Numbered from the stretch's first letter, positions 27,424 to 35,990 are shown. The stretch is DNA of 64,000 nt from Burkholderiales bacterium (GCA_019635015.1 JAHCAG010000016.1:1-64000), one strand, 5' to 3'. Notes: generated from the sequence alone by a model not told the origin. Numbers and translations: made by a program.

Positions 27424-28532
27424 GCGACCTTGCGCAACTGCTGCAGGCGCCCGGTGCCGGCATCGAGGCGGATGACGATTTCGATGCGGTCAACGCGCTG
27501 GTGATGGAGAAGGGCTGGGGCGACGGCCTGCCGGTGGTGCCGCCGACCGAGGCGCGCGTTGCCGCGATGCTGCAGTACTGCGACCGTCCCTGGGACCAGC
27601 CGGTGGCGAAGATTCCGCCGCGCTGGGGCGAGGCGACGCCGCTGCGGCTGGCCGCCAATGCGGTGATGGCCGGCTGCGAGCCGCGTTATTTCCCGCTCTA
27701 CCTGCTGGCGATCGAGGCGATGTGCGAGGAGCCGCTGAACCTCTACGGCGTGCAGGCGACGACGCATCTCTGCGCGCCGCTGGTCATTGTCAACGGGCCG
27801 GTGGCGAAGGAACTGAACATCAATTCGGGCCACAACGCCTTTGGTCCGGGCCATCGCGCCAATGCGAGCATCGGCCGCGCGATCCGGCTGGCACTGCTCA
27901 ACATCGGCGGCGCGATTCCGGCGCTGGGCGACATGTCGACCTTCGGCTCTCCGGCCAAGTACTCGTACTTGGTGGCGGAGAACGAGGCCGAGAGTCCCTG
28001 GGAGCCGCTGCATGTCGAGCGCGGACTGCCGCGGGAGGCAAGCGCGGTGACGGTGATCGGTGCGGAATGCCTGCACAACGTCAACGACCACGAAAGCCTC
28101 GATGCCGAGGGCGTGCTGACGACCATTGCCGGCACCATGTGCACGGCGGGGTCGAACGACATCTACTACAAGGCGCAGCCGCTGGTGATCATGGGGCCCG
28201 AACATGCCAAGGCCGTGGCGGCGAAGTTTTCCAAGGCCGAGGCCAAACGGTTCCTGCAGCAGCATGCGACGCTGCCGGTGGGCCGGCTGTCGAAGGACAA
28301 CATCGAGCGCCGGGTGAAGGTGACCTGGAAGGACCGGCTGCCCGAGCCGAAGCCGGACGACGTCGTGTATGCCGTGCAGCGTCCGGAGGACCTGCTGCTC
28401 GCGGTGATCGGCGGTGCCGGCAAACATTCGGCCTGCGTGCCGACCTTCGGCGCAACCCAGCCCGTCACCCGCGCGCTGAAGACCGCCGACGGCAGGCTGG
28501 CGAAATCGGTGGAGGATTTCCGGCGGCGCTGA
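27420..28532 (+). CDS. Conserved protein co-translated with the UGSC selenoprotein
   Basis: A 370-residue soluble protein without a signal peptide or membrane helix; I do not recognise a named family. The start overlaps the selenoprotein stop (ATGA), so the two are probably translated together and may act together. Conserved-looking blocks include KGWGDGLPVVPPTEARV near the N-terminus and NSGHNAFGPGHRANASIGRA in the middle. There are cysteines in VMAGCEPRYFP, TTHLCAPLV, GAECLHNVND, GTMCTAGSND and SACVPTFG. The multiple cysteines would suit a redox partner of a selenol protein, but this is inference. Confidence 0.8.
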   Translation: MSDLAQLLQAPGAGIEADDDFDAVNALVMEKGWGDGLPVVPPTEARVAAMLQYCDRPWDQPVAKIPPRWGEATPLRLAANAVMAGCEPRYFPLYLLAIEAMCEEPLNLYGVQATTHLCAPLVIVNGPVAKELNINSGHNAFGPGHRANASIGRAIRLALLNIGGAIPALGDMSTFGSPAKYSYLVAENEAESPWEPLHVERGLPREASAVTVIGAECLHNVNDHESLDAEGVLTTIAGTMCTAGSNDIYYKAQPLVIMGPEHAKAVAAKFSKAEAKRFLQQHATLPVGRLSKDNIERRVKVTWKDRLPEPKPDDVVYAVQRPEDLLLAVIGGAGKHSACVPTFGATQPVTRALKTADGRLAKSVEDFRRR

Positions 28533-28569
28533 CCGGGAATATCCGGCTGCGCCACCGGCTCAGACGTGC

Positions 28570-28971
28570 ATGGCAACGCCCGCACAAGGGATTGCCCGTC
28601 TGGGCTTCCGCATCTGGTACGAGCGCCAGCTGATCGAAGGCCATGTCTGGTTCGTCACGGCTTTTCTCTGTGCCGTGCTGATCATGGCGCTGATGGAAGA
28701 ACTCAACCTGCGCGGGCCGGGGCCGCTGTCGCTGAGCTCGCTGGCGATGATCGTGGTGGCGGCGCTGACCGGCGCCGTGGCACTGCGCCGCTACATCCGC
28801 ATGCTCGGCCGCGCCGAATCGCTGGCCGAACAGTGTGTGTGTCCGGATTGTGCGAGTTACGGGGTGATCCGCGTGCTGGAGGCGGGGCGCGTCGATGATG
28901 ACGAACAGCCGCAGTGGATCCGTGTCTCGTGTAAAAAATGCAACAGCGAGTGGCGCCTCGAATCGACATAA
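28570..28971 (+). CDS. Small membrane protein with C-terminal zinc-ribbon-like motif
   Basis: 133 residues. Two membrane helices are predicted (VWFVTAFLCAVLIMALM and LAMIVVAALTGAVALRRY). A soluble tail follows with CPDC and CKKC pairs about 40 residues apart, which look like a zinc ribbon. Function is unknown. It lies 37 bp after the selenoprotein partner gene in the same direction and may belong to that transcript, although no clear SD sequence was seen. The AT-rich motif begins 4 bp after its stop. Confidence 0.7.
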   Translation: MATPAQGIARLGFRIWYERQLIEGHVWFVTAFLCAVLIMALMEELNLRGPGPLSLSSLAMIVVAALTGAVALRRYIRMLGRAESLAEQCVCPDCASYGVIRVLEAGRVDDDEQPQWIRVSCKKCNSEWRLEST

Positions 28972-28974
28972 ATA

Positions 28975-28998
28975 GTTGTTTAAAAACAAATGCTTATG
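28975..28998 (+). repeat. AT-rich dispersed motif directly after a stop codon
   Basis: GTTTAAAAACAAATGCTTATG lies just after the stop of the small membrane protein gene (stop at 28971), in sense orientation. It is one of eight related copies in the window. Confidence 0.6.
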
Positions 28999-29124
28999 AA
29001 TTAACGCCGAGAGCTGTTGCGGTGTTGTGCCCGAGCCCGCCACCCGCGCTGCCTTGACAGCATGCGTGGTACGGCGGTCTGATGACCCTCCCTGCGGTAT
29101 TTCCGCCCCTCCGGGCCACCCTCA

Positions 29125-29709
29125 ATGTCGAATTTGCAGCGCGTCAGGCGAGGTGTCTTTGTCACCCTGTTGTTCGCGGTGACATCGGCACCTGCGTACG
29201 CTGCCGAGCCGCTGACCCTGTTCCTGCTGAAGATGTTGCGCGACCAGATTGCCACTGCAGCGATCGAGTCGGCAGTGAATGCAGCCTCGCGGCCTGCCGC
29301 GCCGCCGGTGATTGCGCCGGCGCTGGCTGGCGTGCACGGCGTGGATGAAGCGCAGTTGCGCGGGCTGATCGATACCGGTTTTGTGCACCTGACGCCGGCG
29401 CAGCGGGCGGAGGTTTATGCCAGCCTGACCAACATGCTGGCTGATCCCAAGAATGCCCTGGCGCGACCGCTGATCATCGAACAACTGGCGCAGCAGGCCT
29501 CCGCGGTGCGCGGTGCCCACGAACAGCTGGCCTTGCTGAGCGATGCCCAGAAACGCGCGATCGTGGCCGATGCCCGCGCCGAATACGAGCGCCTGCGTCC
29601 CGAGGAGCGTGACCAGATGCTGCAACTGCTGCAGTCGCGGGTGGCGCCGATCCCGCGTGAGCTCAATGACCTGATGCTGACCGCGTTTATGGCGCCTTTG
29701 CCGCAGTAA
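29125..29709 (+). CDS. Exported hypothetical protein
   Basis: 194 residues. An N-terminal signal peptide is visible (GVFVTLLFAVTSAPAYAAEP, cleavage likely after AYA). The mature part is helical and rich in Ala, Leu and Gln, with LTPAQRAEVYASLTNML and LRPEERDQMLQLLQSR. It has no cysteine and no recognised domain. The frame starts at an ATG whose upstream sequence lacks a strong SD. It converges on the bactofilin gene with only 10 bp between the two stops. Confidence 0.65.
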   Translation: MSNLQRVRRGVFVTLLFAVTSAPAYAAEPLTLFLLKMLRDQIATAAIESAVNAASRPAAPPVIAPALAGVHGVDEAQLRGLIDTGFVHLTPAQRAEVYASLTNMLADPKNALARPLIIEQLAQQASAVRGAHEQLALLSDAQKRAIVADARAEYERLRPEERDQMLQLLQSRVAPIPRELNDLMLTAFMAPLPQ

Positions 29710-29719
29710 GGTTTTACCC

Positions 29720-30277
29720 TCAGTTCACTGAGGCACTGGCTGTTTTCAGGGGCGACTGGCCATTGCGCAGCGGGCGTCCTTCGGCTCTCGCGATGTCGCC
29801 CGAGAGTTCACCGCCTTCCTCGATCTTGATCTTGCCGTAGCGGATTTTTCCGGATACGCGGCCGCTGGCGTGGATGATCAGTTGCTCGCGCGCCGTCAGT
29901 TCGCCGGAGAAGCAGCCGTGGATCTCGGCGATGTCGATGCTGACGGTGCCGTTGAACACGCCGTGTTCCGCGATCTGCACCACGCGGCTGTCCATTGAGG
30001 CCTCGACGGTGCCTTCAACGACCAGCGTGTCGCAGTCGGTAATCTCGACACCCTTCAGCTTGATGTCCGGTCCGACGATCAGCTTGCTGCCGCCGGATTT
30101 GGCGCGGTCCGTCGCAACCGGCGTTTCGGTGCGCAGCTGCGGGGTTGCGGTCGCCGGATTCCTTGCCGCGGCGTCAGTGGCCGGTGTGCCGGAGGATCCC
30201 AGGGCGGGAGTGACGTTGACGTTGTTGCGGGGTGCAGCGTCCTCGCGCTTTTTGAAGAATGCATCTCGATTGAGCAT
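29720..30277 (-). CDS. Bactofilin family cytoskeletal protein
   Basis: 185 residues. The central domain (about residues 65-155) shows the repeating beta-helix pattern of bactofilins: IVGPDIKLKGVEITDCDTLVVEGTVEASMDSRVVQIAEHGVFNGTVSIDIAEIHGCFSGELTARE and on to GRVSGKIRYGKIKIEEGGELSGDI. The N- and C-terminal tails are low-complexity, as usual. Bactofilins polymerise without nucleotides and scaffold cell-shape or envelope enzymes. No peptidase partner is adjacent here. Confidence 0.88.
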   Translation of the reverse strand: MLNRDAFFKKREDAAPRNNVNVTPALGSSGTPATDAAARNPATATPQLRTETPVATDRAKSGGSKLIVGPDIKLKGVEITDCDTLVVEGTVEASMDSRVVQIAEHGVFNGTVSIDIAEIHGCFSGELTAREQLIIHASGRVSGKIRYGKIKIEEGGELSGDIARAEGRPLRNGQSPLKTASASVN

Positions 30278-30374
30278 GTGACCTCCGGAGTGGATGCGAC
30301 CATGGGGACGCGGTGAATGGGGCGCCGGTGTGGCGCAGCATTCTTTAGCAACATCGGGACCAGATAAAAAAACT

Positions 30375-30395
30375 GTTTAAAAACAAATAGTTATG
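30375..30395 (+). repeat. AT-rich dispersed motif, intergenic copy
   Basis: GTTTAAAAACAAATAGTTAT upstream of bactofilin, nearly identical to the copy at 28975-28998. Unlike most copies it is not next to a stop codon. Confidence 0.6.
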
Positions 30396-30542
30396 ATTGT
30401 TCCGCGACGACAGAAGCCTGAATCAGCCCGGCGGCCGTCGCCGGGGGGAGACGAGCCCTGAAGCTTGAGGTGCAAGCTTTTGTTTTTAATGAATATTCAA
30501 GGTCGCCACGCAGCGACTGGCGCGGTGCAATGCCGCCGCAGG

Positions 30543-30577
30543 AGGCAAAAAAAACGCGGCGGGCCCAGCCGCCGCGT
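30543..30577 (-). terminator. Minus-strand rho-independent terminator
   Basis: AAACGCGGCGG (30550-30560) pairs over 11 bp with CCGCCGCGTTT (30567-30577). On the minus strand the hairpin is followed by a run of eight T. It likely ends the transcript of the small gene at 30675-30875. Confidence 0.8.
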
Positions 30578-30674
30578 TTACCCTGCGCACCACGGACGGG
30601 TGCTGCAACTGCCGGAAGGAGGAGGAGGGGCCTTCCGGCGTGGGTTCCGGATACGCCGTGCCGGCGTATCAGTA

Positions 30675-30875
30675 TCAGTGCTTGACGCTGGGCCTCATGA
30701 ACAGCAGGGCGCCGAGTTGTTCGATCTTGTGCGCCACCCACAGAATGCCGTCCACAATCGCGTCGGCGTCGTGCATCGCGTTGATCGCGGCCTGACGCTC
30801 GGTCTCGCTCATGCGCACCGTGTTGATCTTGTCATAAATGACTGAGCCAAATTTGCTTTCGATATTGCTTTTCAT
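30675..30875 (-). CDS. Small conserved-looking hypothetical protein (66 aa)
   Basis: 66 residues starting MKSNIESKFGSVIYDKINTV, predicted helical, with no membrane helix or cysteine. The frame is open back to 31013, but the ATG at 30875 gives a compact protein and the upstream part looks non-coding. A perfect hairpin (30651-30669) and a full terminator (30543-30577) follow it on its own strand, which supports a real transcript. It is divergent from the LysR gene with a 172-bp AT-rich spacer. Function is unknown. Confidence 0.55.
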   Translation of the reverse strand: MKSNIESKFGSVIYDKINTVRMSETERQAAINAMHDADAIVDGILWVAHKIEQLGALLFMRPSVKH

Positions 30876-31047
30876 CGTGTGTACCCTGACCTTTCCAGTA
30901 GTTCGCCGTCCCGGCGTTGAGGCCTCACTGCCCTTTAAGTCAATGAGTTCGGACTGAAGTATAGACCCGCAGGCACCCCGGATGTTGCATTGCAACACCT
31001 GATATATTGTCAAGAATCGATTAAGTTATGCTAAGCTGAGTGACATC

Positions 31048-32037
31048 ATGTCGCAACGTCTGCCACCACTCAACGCATTGAAGGCCTTTGAGGCCGCTGC
31101 ACGCCATCTGAGCGTGAAAAAAGCCGCAGTCGAGCTCAATGTGACCCCGGCCGCGGTCAGTCACCAGATCCGGACGCTGGAGGAATACCTCAATGTCCAG
31201 TTGTTCCACCGCTACAACCGTGCCCTGGAATTGACGGATGCCGCCCGGGCCTGCCTGCCCAAGCTGCGCGAAGGTTTTGATTGCCTGGCCCAGGCGGTGG
31301 ACCGGCTGCGCACACATACCAGCGGCGGCATGCTGACCGTCAGTGCAGCGCCGTCTTTTGCCGCGCGCTGGCTGATGCCGCGGCTGCACCGTTTCATTGC
31401 CGCGCATCATGAAATCGATGTGCGGATATCCGCGCGCATGCGCCGGGCCAGTGTCGACGGCAAGGCCGATGTGGCGGAGCGCGCCACCATCGAAACCTGG
31501 CTCGACGATTCGGACGTGGCCATTCTCTACGGTCATGGCCACTATCCCGACCTCGACGTGCACAAGCTGTTGCCGCTGACGGTGACGCCGATCTGCAGCC
31601 CGCAGGCGCTGACCGGCGAACACCCACTGCGCACGCCCGAGGATCTGAAGCACCACATGCTGCTGCACGACGACACCGGCGAGATGTATGACGGCGAATC
31701 GTTCTGGGATGTCTGGCTGAAGGCGGCGAACGTCAAGAGCGTCGATGCCAAGCGCGGCGCGCGTTTCAGCCACGCGGTGCTGGCCTTCGAGGCGGCAATG
31801 GATGCGGTGGGCGTTGTGGCTTCGATGCCGGCGCTGGCGGCCGAGGATCTTGCCGCGGGCCGGCTGGTGATGCCGTTTGAGTTGCGGGTGCCGCTGCAGT
31901 CGGCCTATTACCTGGTCTGCGAACCCCATGCGAAAACACGGCCCTCGGTCGCGGCTTTCCGCGACTGGCTGATCGCCGAAGCCGCCAAGGACGCCGCGAT
32001 CACCGGCCCTTCGGCCGCTCCTGCTGCTGCGGGCTAA
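31048..32037 (+). CDS. LysR-family transcriptional regulator, GcvA-like
   Basis: A 329-residue LysR regulator. The winged HTH is at the N-terminus (LNALKAFEAAARHLSVKKAAVELNVTPAAVSHQIRTLEEYL), in the form typical of the GcvA/AmpR branch. The effector domain carries SAAPSFAARWLMPRLHRF. It overlaps the convergent MFS gene by 4 bp at the stops, and MFS or the divergent small gene may be its targets. Its effector is unknown. Confidence 0.9.
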   Translation: MSQRLPPLNALKAFEAAARHLSVKKAAVELNVTPAAVSHQIRTLEEYLNVQLFHRYNRALELTDAARACLPKLREGFDCLAQAVDRLRTHTSGGMLTVSAAPSFAARWLMPRLHRFIAAHHEIDVRISARMRRASVDGKADVAERATIETWLDDSDVAILYGHGHYPDLDVHKLLPLTVTPICSPQALTGEHPLRTPEDLKHHMLLHDDTGEMYDGESFWDVWLKAANVKSVDAKRGARFSHAVLAFEAAMDAVGVVASMPALAAEDLAAGRLVMPFELRVPLQSAYYLVCEPHAKTRPSVAAFRDWLIAEAAKDAAITGPSAAPAAAG

Positions 32038-33248
32038 GCCGGTTTTGCTGATGAGCCGCGGTCGATCTGGCGGTCGTCTATGGGCAGGTTGAGCAGGGCG
32101 GCGACGATGCCCATGCCGATGGTCAACACCCACATCACCATGTACGACCCCGTGGCGTCGAACACGTAACCGCCGATCCACACCCCCGCGAAACTGCCGA
32201 CCTGGTGGAAGAAGAAGGCGATGCCGGTCAGCGTCGACAGGTATTTGACGCCGAAGACATGCGCGATCAGGCCGCCGGTCAGCGGCACCGTGCCCAGCCA
32301 CAGGAAACCGATGGCGGCTGAAAACAGGTAAACCGTCAGCGGCGTCACCGGCAGCAGGATGAATATGGTGATGACGACGGAGCGCGTGAAATAGAGCAGT
32401 GACAGCAGGTATTTCTTGGTGTGGCGCCCGCCGAGCCAGCCCCAGGCGTAGCTGCCGATCATGTTGAAGAAGCCGATCAGCGCGAGGCCCGCCATGCCGG
32501 TCTCGGGTGTCATCTTCTGGTCGACGAGATAGGCCGGGAAATGCACCGCGATGAACAGCAGCTGGAAACCGCAGACCGTGTAGGCGGTGCACAGCAGCAG
32601 GAAGCCGCGGTGGGCGAAAGCTTCGCGCAGCGCTTCTCCGGCGGACTGTTTGAACAGGCTCGCGGCCTGCGCGCTCTTGTCCTCGACCAGCGCCGAGGAC
32701 AGCGGGATGATGACCAGCACGGTGAGGGCGAGGATCACCAGCGCCTGGTGCCAGCCGACCTGGTTGATCAGCCACTGGCCGTAAGGCAGCATCGCGAACT
32801 GGCCGAAGGAGCCGGCGGCGCCGGCAATGCCCAGCGCGACACTGCGTTTTTCCGGCGGGAAGGCGCGGCCGATGACGCCGAACACGATCGAGAATCCGCT
32901 GCAGCCCAGCGAAGCGCCGATCAGCAGGCCGGCGCTCAGCGTCAGTTCGATGCCGGTGCTCGACACCGACATCAGGTAGAGGCCCAGCGCGTAGAGCAGG
33001 GCGCCGCCGATCAGCACGCGCGCCGTGCCGAACTTGTCGGCGATCAGCCCGGTGATCGGCTGCGAGATGCCGTAGAGCAGGTTCTGGATCGCGATGGCGA
33101 AGGCGAAGGTTTCACGGCCTATGCCGAGGTCGGCGGTCATCGGCTGCAGATAGAGGCCGAAGTTGTGGCGGACGCCGAGGGCGACGGTGAGGATCATGCC
33201 GCCGCAGAACAGCACCATCGCGGGGGTGCGCCAGTTGGGTTTGCTCAT
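32034..33248 (-). CDS. MFS transporter (oxalate/formate antiporter or monocarboxylate-type)
   Basis: A 404-residue carrier with about 12 membrane helices. The start MSKPNWRTPAMVLFCGGMIL leads into LGVRHNFGLYLQPMTADLGI, typical of bacterial MCT/OFA-like MFS proteins. The MFS loop signature appears as LIADKFGTARV. An upstream open frame to 33335 is ignored because the ATG at 33248 starts the first helix block. The likely substrate is a small organic acid, by family only. It ends tail-to-tail with the LysR gene. Confidence 0.85.
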   Translation of the reverse strand: MSKPNWRTPAMVLFCGGMILTVALGVRHNFGLYLQPMTADLGIGRETFAFAIAIQNLLYGISQPITGLIADKFGTARVLIGGALLYALGLYLMSVSSTGIELTLSAGLLIGASLGCSGFSIVFGVIGRAFPPEKRSVALGIAGAAGSFGQFAMLPYGQWLINQVGWHQALVILALTVLVIIPLSSALVEDKSAQAASLFKQSAGEALREAFAHRGFLLLCTAYTVCGFQLLFIAVHFPAYLVDQKMTPETGMAGLALIGFFNMIGSYAWGWLGGRHTKKYLLSLLYFTRSVVITIFILLPVTPLTVYLFSAAIGFLWLGTVPLTGGLIAHVFGVKYLSTLTGIAFFFHQVGSFAGVWIGGYVFDATGSYMVMWVLTIGMGIVAALLNLPIDDRQIDRGSSAKPA

Positions 33249-33342
33249 CGCGGTCCGGCCGGGGAAAGCCCGGATTCTAGCGGAATGGCGCCGGCTGCAT
33301 CCGGGGGGCGCGCGTTTTCCGGTAGAATTCCGCATTGCGAAT

Positions 33343-33419
33343 CAGGGTGTAGCGCAGCCCGGTAGCGCGCCTGCCTTGGGCGCAGGAGGTCGTGGGTTCG
33401 AATCCCACCTCCCTGACCA
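33343..33419 (+). tRNA. tRNA-Pro (anticodon TGG)
   Basis: A 77-nt tRNA. The anticodon stem-loop is CCTGC-CTTGGGC-GCAGG, the T-arm is GTGGG-TTCGAAT-CCCAC, and CCA is encoded. The acceptor CAGGGTG faces CTCCCTG, which leaves a U-U mismatch at position 6-67; all other pairs form. Confidence 0.94.
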
Positions 33420-33464
33420 GCAAATTCCTTGAATCCGTCAATTCCTTTTGTTGGAACCGGTCCC

Positions 33465-33755
33465 ATGCTGTTTGCACTGCTCGCCGGGGCGATACTCGGC
33501 TTCATGCCGATGCCCGTGTCCGCCGCATTTCTCCTGCTGCTCGTCCTGCTGTCGCTGAAGGCGATGCTCGATGTGCGTTACGAGAAAATGCCGCTGTTCA
33601 ATTCGACGTCGCCGTTCCTGATGTACTGCCACAACCTGGCCGAACGCGGCGAGGACACCGGTTATGCCTGGATCAGCTATGCATTGCAGCTGATCGTGTT
33701 CGGCATGATCTTCGGCGGCGCGCTGCTGGCTTTCGGGCGTTACCTGCGCGCCTGA
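33465..33755 (+). CDS. Small membrane protein, unknown function
   Basis: 96 residues from the ATG at 33465 (MLFALLAGAILGFMPMPVSA). A TTG at 33429 would add 12 residues. There are two membrane segments at the N-terminus and one near the C-terminus (WISYALQLIVFGMIFGGALLAF). The soluble middle contains YEKMPLFNSTSPFLMYCHNLAERGEDTGY. It has no recognised family and lies 45 bp after tRNA-Pro. Confidence 0.65.
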   Translation: MLFALLAGAILGFMPMPVSAAFLLLLVLLSLKAMLDVRYEKMPLFNSTSPFLMYCHNLAERGEDTGYAWISYALQLIVFGMIFGGALLAFGRYLRA

Positions 33756-33762
33756 GGCCTGT

Positions 33763-34467
33763 TCAGGGCTTCATTGCGAAGGGGTTGAAGTCGGTATTGC
33801 GGTCGTAGTGGTCGACCTGCTCGGCGCGCTTGAGGAAGTTGACAACCTTGTAGGTCACCGGCGTCAGCACCACTTCCACGCCCACCTTGGCCACGAACTG
33901 CGCGGCCATCACCATCGGCAACTTGTCGTCGGGAATGATGCCGGCGCCGTAGAAGGCCAGCGGGTAGAACAGCGCCGAATCCACCGCCTCGCCGGCGATG
34001 GTCGAGCCTATCGTGCGTGTCCACAACCAGCGGCCGCGGGTGGCCAGCTTCATTTTCGCCAGCACGTAGGAATTGACGAATTCGCCGCAGAAGTAGGCGA
34101 TCATCGAGGCGGCGACGATGCGCGGGGTGTTGCCGAAGGCAATCTCGTAGGCGGCCTGGTGCGTCCAGAACGGCGCCGGCGGCAGTGCGACCACCACGGT
34201 GGTCATGAATGAGGCGAATCCCAGACCCGCGAATCCCGCCCAGATCACCCGCCGCGCGCGGGCGTAGCCGTAAACTTCGGTGAGGATGTCGCCGAAGACA
34301 TAGGAAATGGGAAAAAACAGCACCCCGGCGCCGAAGGTGACGATGCCCAGCAGCGGCAGGTCGAGCTGTGCGATTTTCGCCGGACCGATCAGGTTGGCGC
34401 AGATCAGCACCGTGACGAAGGCCGCCATCACGAATTCGTAATAGCGGTAGTTGCGCTGGGTGGTCAT
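33763..34467 (-). CDS. Queuosine precursor transporter (VUT family, YhhQ-like)
   Basis: A 234-residue integral membrane protein of the VUT/YhhQ family, which imports queuosine precursors such as preQ0. Motifs include FPISYVFGDILTEVYGYARARRVIWAGF, AYFCGEFVNSYVLAKMK and RTIGSTIAGEAVDSALFYPLAFYG. About six helices. It ends 7 bp from the convergent small membrane gene. The CACAGAG repeat lies upstream of its start. Confidence 0.9.
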   Translation of the reverse strand: MTTQRNYRYYEFVMAAFVTVLICANLIGPAKIAQLDLPLLGIVTFGAGVLFFPISYVFGDILTEVYGYARARRVIWAGFAGLGFASFMTTVVVALPPAPFWTHQAAYEIAFGNTPRIVAASMIAYFCGEFVNSYVLAKMKLATRGRWLWTRTIGSTIAGEAVDSALFYPLAFYGAGIIPDDKLPMVMAAQFVAKVGVEVVLTPVTYKVVNFLKRAEQVDHYDRNTDFNPFAMKP

Positions 34468-34483
34468 GGGCTTTGAAAACCTT

Positions 34484-34567
34484 TAGCCACAGAGGTCACA
34501 GAGAACACAGAGAAAACCAAGGATTCAAAGGCGGATTTTCCGCTTTTCCTCTGTGATTTCTGTGGCC
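34484..34567. repeat. CACAGAG-type inverted repeat
   Basis: The left arm has three CACAGAG units at 9-bp spacing (CCACAGAGGTCACAGAG...). The right arm (CCTCTGTGATTTCTGTGGCC) is the approximate reverse complement. It lies between the VUT transporter start and the GST gene end. Such elements are common dispersed intergenic repeats in proteobacteria. Confidence 0.65.
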
Positions 34568-34581
34568 ATGATTTTGACTTT

Positions 34582-35202
34582 TTACGTCAACGGCGCGGCG
34601 CAGTGTTTCCGGAATCCCGGTCTTGCCGATACCGCCTTGAACCAGCGCTCGTAGTGCGGCAGCGCCGGCCTTTCGATCGGCACGTTGAACCAGCGGTGCG
34701 CGAGCACCGCATGCGGGATGTCGGCCATCGTGAAGGCGGCGCCGGCGAAATGTTCGTTTTTCGCGAGATGCGCATCGGCCATTGCCAGATAGGTGGCGAG
34801 TTTCTGCCGGTTGTCCTCGACCTCGGCCAGGTTGCGTTTTTCCGGCGGGGTGCGGATCAGGATCCAGAACACCGGCTTCATGTGGTTCCACAGCGTCGTG
34901 CTGTACCACTCCATCCAGCGGTCGGCGTCGGCGGCGGTCCGCGGATCGGCCGGGCACAGGCTGCCGGTGCCGTGTTTGCGCGCGAGGTAGCGCACGATGG
35001 CATGGGATTCCCACAGCAGGAAACCGTCGTCGTCGATCAACGGCACCAGGCCGTTGGGATTCTTCGCCCGGTATTCCGGCGTGTTGTTGATGCCGAACTG
35101 CATGCCGGCGTCGATGCGCTCGAAGGGCAGCTCCAGTTCGGCGCAGGTCCACAGCACTTTCTGCACGTTGATCGAGTTCGTGCGTCCCCAGATTTTCAGC
35201 AT
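34582..35202 (-). CDS. Glutathione S-transferase family protein
   Basis: 206 residues. The thioredoxin-like N-terminal domain begins MLKIWGRTNSINVQKVLWTC with the catalytic serine/asparagine region, then PLIDDDGFLLWESHAIVRYLA, the glutathione-binding signature. The helical C-terminal domain follows. An in-frame upstream start at 35232 is less likely. Its physiological substrate is unknown. Confidence 0.9.
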   Translation of the reverse strand: MLKIWGRTNSINVQKVLWTCAELELPFERIDAGMQFGINNTPEYRAKNPNGLVPLIDDDGFLLWESHAIVRYLARKHGTGSLCPADPRTAADADRWMEWYSTTLWNHMKPVFWILIRTPPEKRNLAEVEDNRQKLATYLAMADAHLAKNEHFAGAAFTMADIPHAVLAHRWFNVPIERPALPHYERWFKAVSARPGFRKHCAAPLT

Positions 35203-35269
35203 GGCCGTTCCTTGTTGTTGTTCGGGTTCCACTCGGTGGACCGTAGTCTAGCGCAGGATGAGCGCGGGC

Positions 35270-35275
35270 TATAAT
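35270..35275 (+). promoter_or_regulatory. Candidate -10 box of the dienelactone hydrolase gene
   Basis: TATAAT in the context GGGCTATAATCGTCC, 34 bp before the start codon. It resembles the blocks at 7337 and 23727. No clear -35 box. Confidence 0.4.
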
Positions 35276-35309
35276 CGTCCGCAGTTTACCCACAGCACGG
35301 AGGAACAGC

Positions 35310-35978
35310 ATGGGCAGCATGATCGAACTCACCGCGGCCGACGGCCACAAATTCGGCGCCTACAAGGCGGAGCCGGCGGGCAAGCCGCGCGGCGGCCTGG
35401 TCGTGGTCATGGAGATTTTCGGCGTCAACAGCCACATCCGCTCGGTGGCCGACGGTTACGCCGCCGACGGTTACCTGGTGATTGCGCCGGCGATGTTTGA
35501 CCGCGTGCAGCGTGGTTACGAATGCGGCTACACCCAGCCGGAAATCGAGGTCAGCCGCGGCCTGATGCAGAAGGCGAGCCTGGATGACGCGATCAAGGAC
35601 GTCCGCGTCTCGGTGCAGGCGCTGCAGGGCGCCGGGAAAATCGGCATTGTCGGTTATTGCTGGGGCGGCACCGTGGCCTGGAAAGCGGCCGCGGAAGTTG
35701 ACGGCCTGGCCTGTTCGTCCCCGCATTACGGCGGCGGCATTCCCAACCATGCCGGCCTGCAGCCGAAATGCCCGGTGATGTTCCACTGGGGCGAAAAGGA
35801 CCAAGGCATCCCGATGGATGCGGTGGCCAAGGTCAAGGCCGCGCACCCGCAGTTCGAGCACCATGTCTATCCCGCGGGCCACGGTTTCAACTGCGACCAG
35901 CGCGGATCCTACGATGCGGCCAGCGCCAAACTGGCGCGCGAGCGCACGCTGGCCTTCCTGCGCAAACACGTCGGGTAA
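35310..35978 (+). CDS. Dienelactone hydrolase family protein
   Basis: A 222-residue alpha/beta hydrolase. The nucleophile is cysteine in the motif GIVGYCWGGTVAW. The aspartate is in WGEKDQGIPMDAV and the histidine in YPAGHGFNCDQRG, giving the Cys-Asp-His triad of dienelactone hydrolases. It has no signal peptide. A good SD (GGAGG) precedes the ATG. It may act in aromatic or lactone degradation; the real substrate is unknown. A strong terminator follows. Confidence 0.9.
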   Translation: MGSMIELTAADGHKFGAYKAEPAGKPRGGLVVVMEIFGVNSHIRSVADGYAADGYLVIAPAMFDRVQRGYECGYTQPEIEVSRGLMQKASLDDAIKDVRVSVQALQGAGKIGIVGYCWGGTVAWKAAAEVDGLACSSPHYGGGIPNHAGLQPKCPVMFHWGEKDQGIPMDAVAKVKAAHPQFEHHVYPAGHGFNCDQRGSYDAASAKLARERTLAFLRKHVG

Positions 35979-35990
35979 CTGTGCGGGCGT

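Larger units (their letters stand above)
30278..30674. other. 397-bp intergenic region with AT-rich motif and hairpins, no gene seen
   Basis: Upstream of bactofilin there is a copy of the AT-rich motif (30375-30395). A terminator-type hairpin at 30543-30577 and two further hairpins (GCCGGAAGG/CCTTCCGGC near 30611-30639, ATACGCCG/CGGCGTAT at 30651-30669) precede the small minus-strand gene's end. Overlapping short frames show no coding character. Confidence 0.6.

Noticed and set aside
30876..31013. N-terminal extension of the 66-aa gene to 31013
   Set aside because: The extra 46 residues have no coding character and include the AT-rich spacer before the LysR gene.
31021..32775. 584-codon minus-strand frame across LysR and MFS genes
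   Set aside because: Does not encode the MFS protein in its true frame; antisense shadow over LysR.
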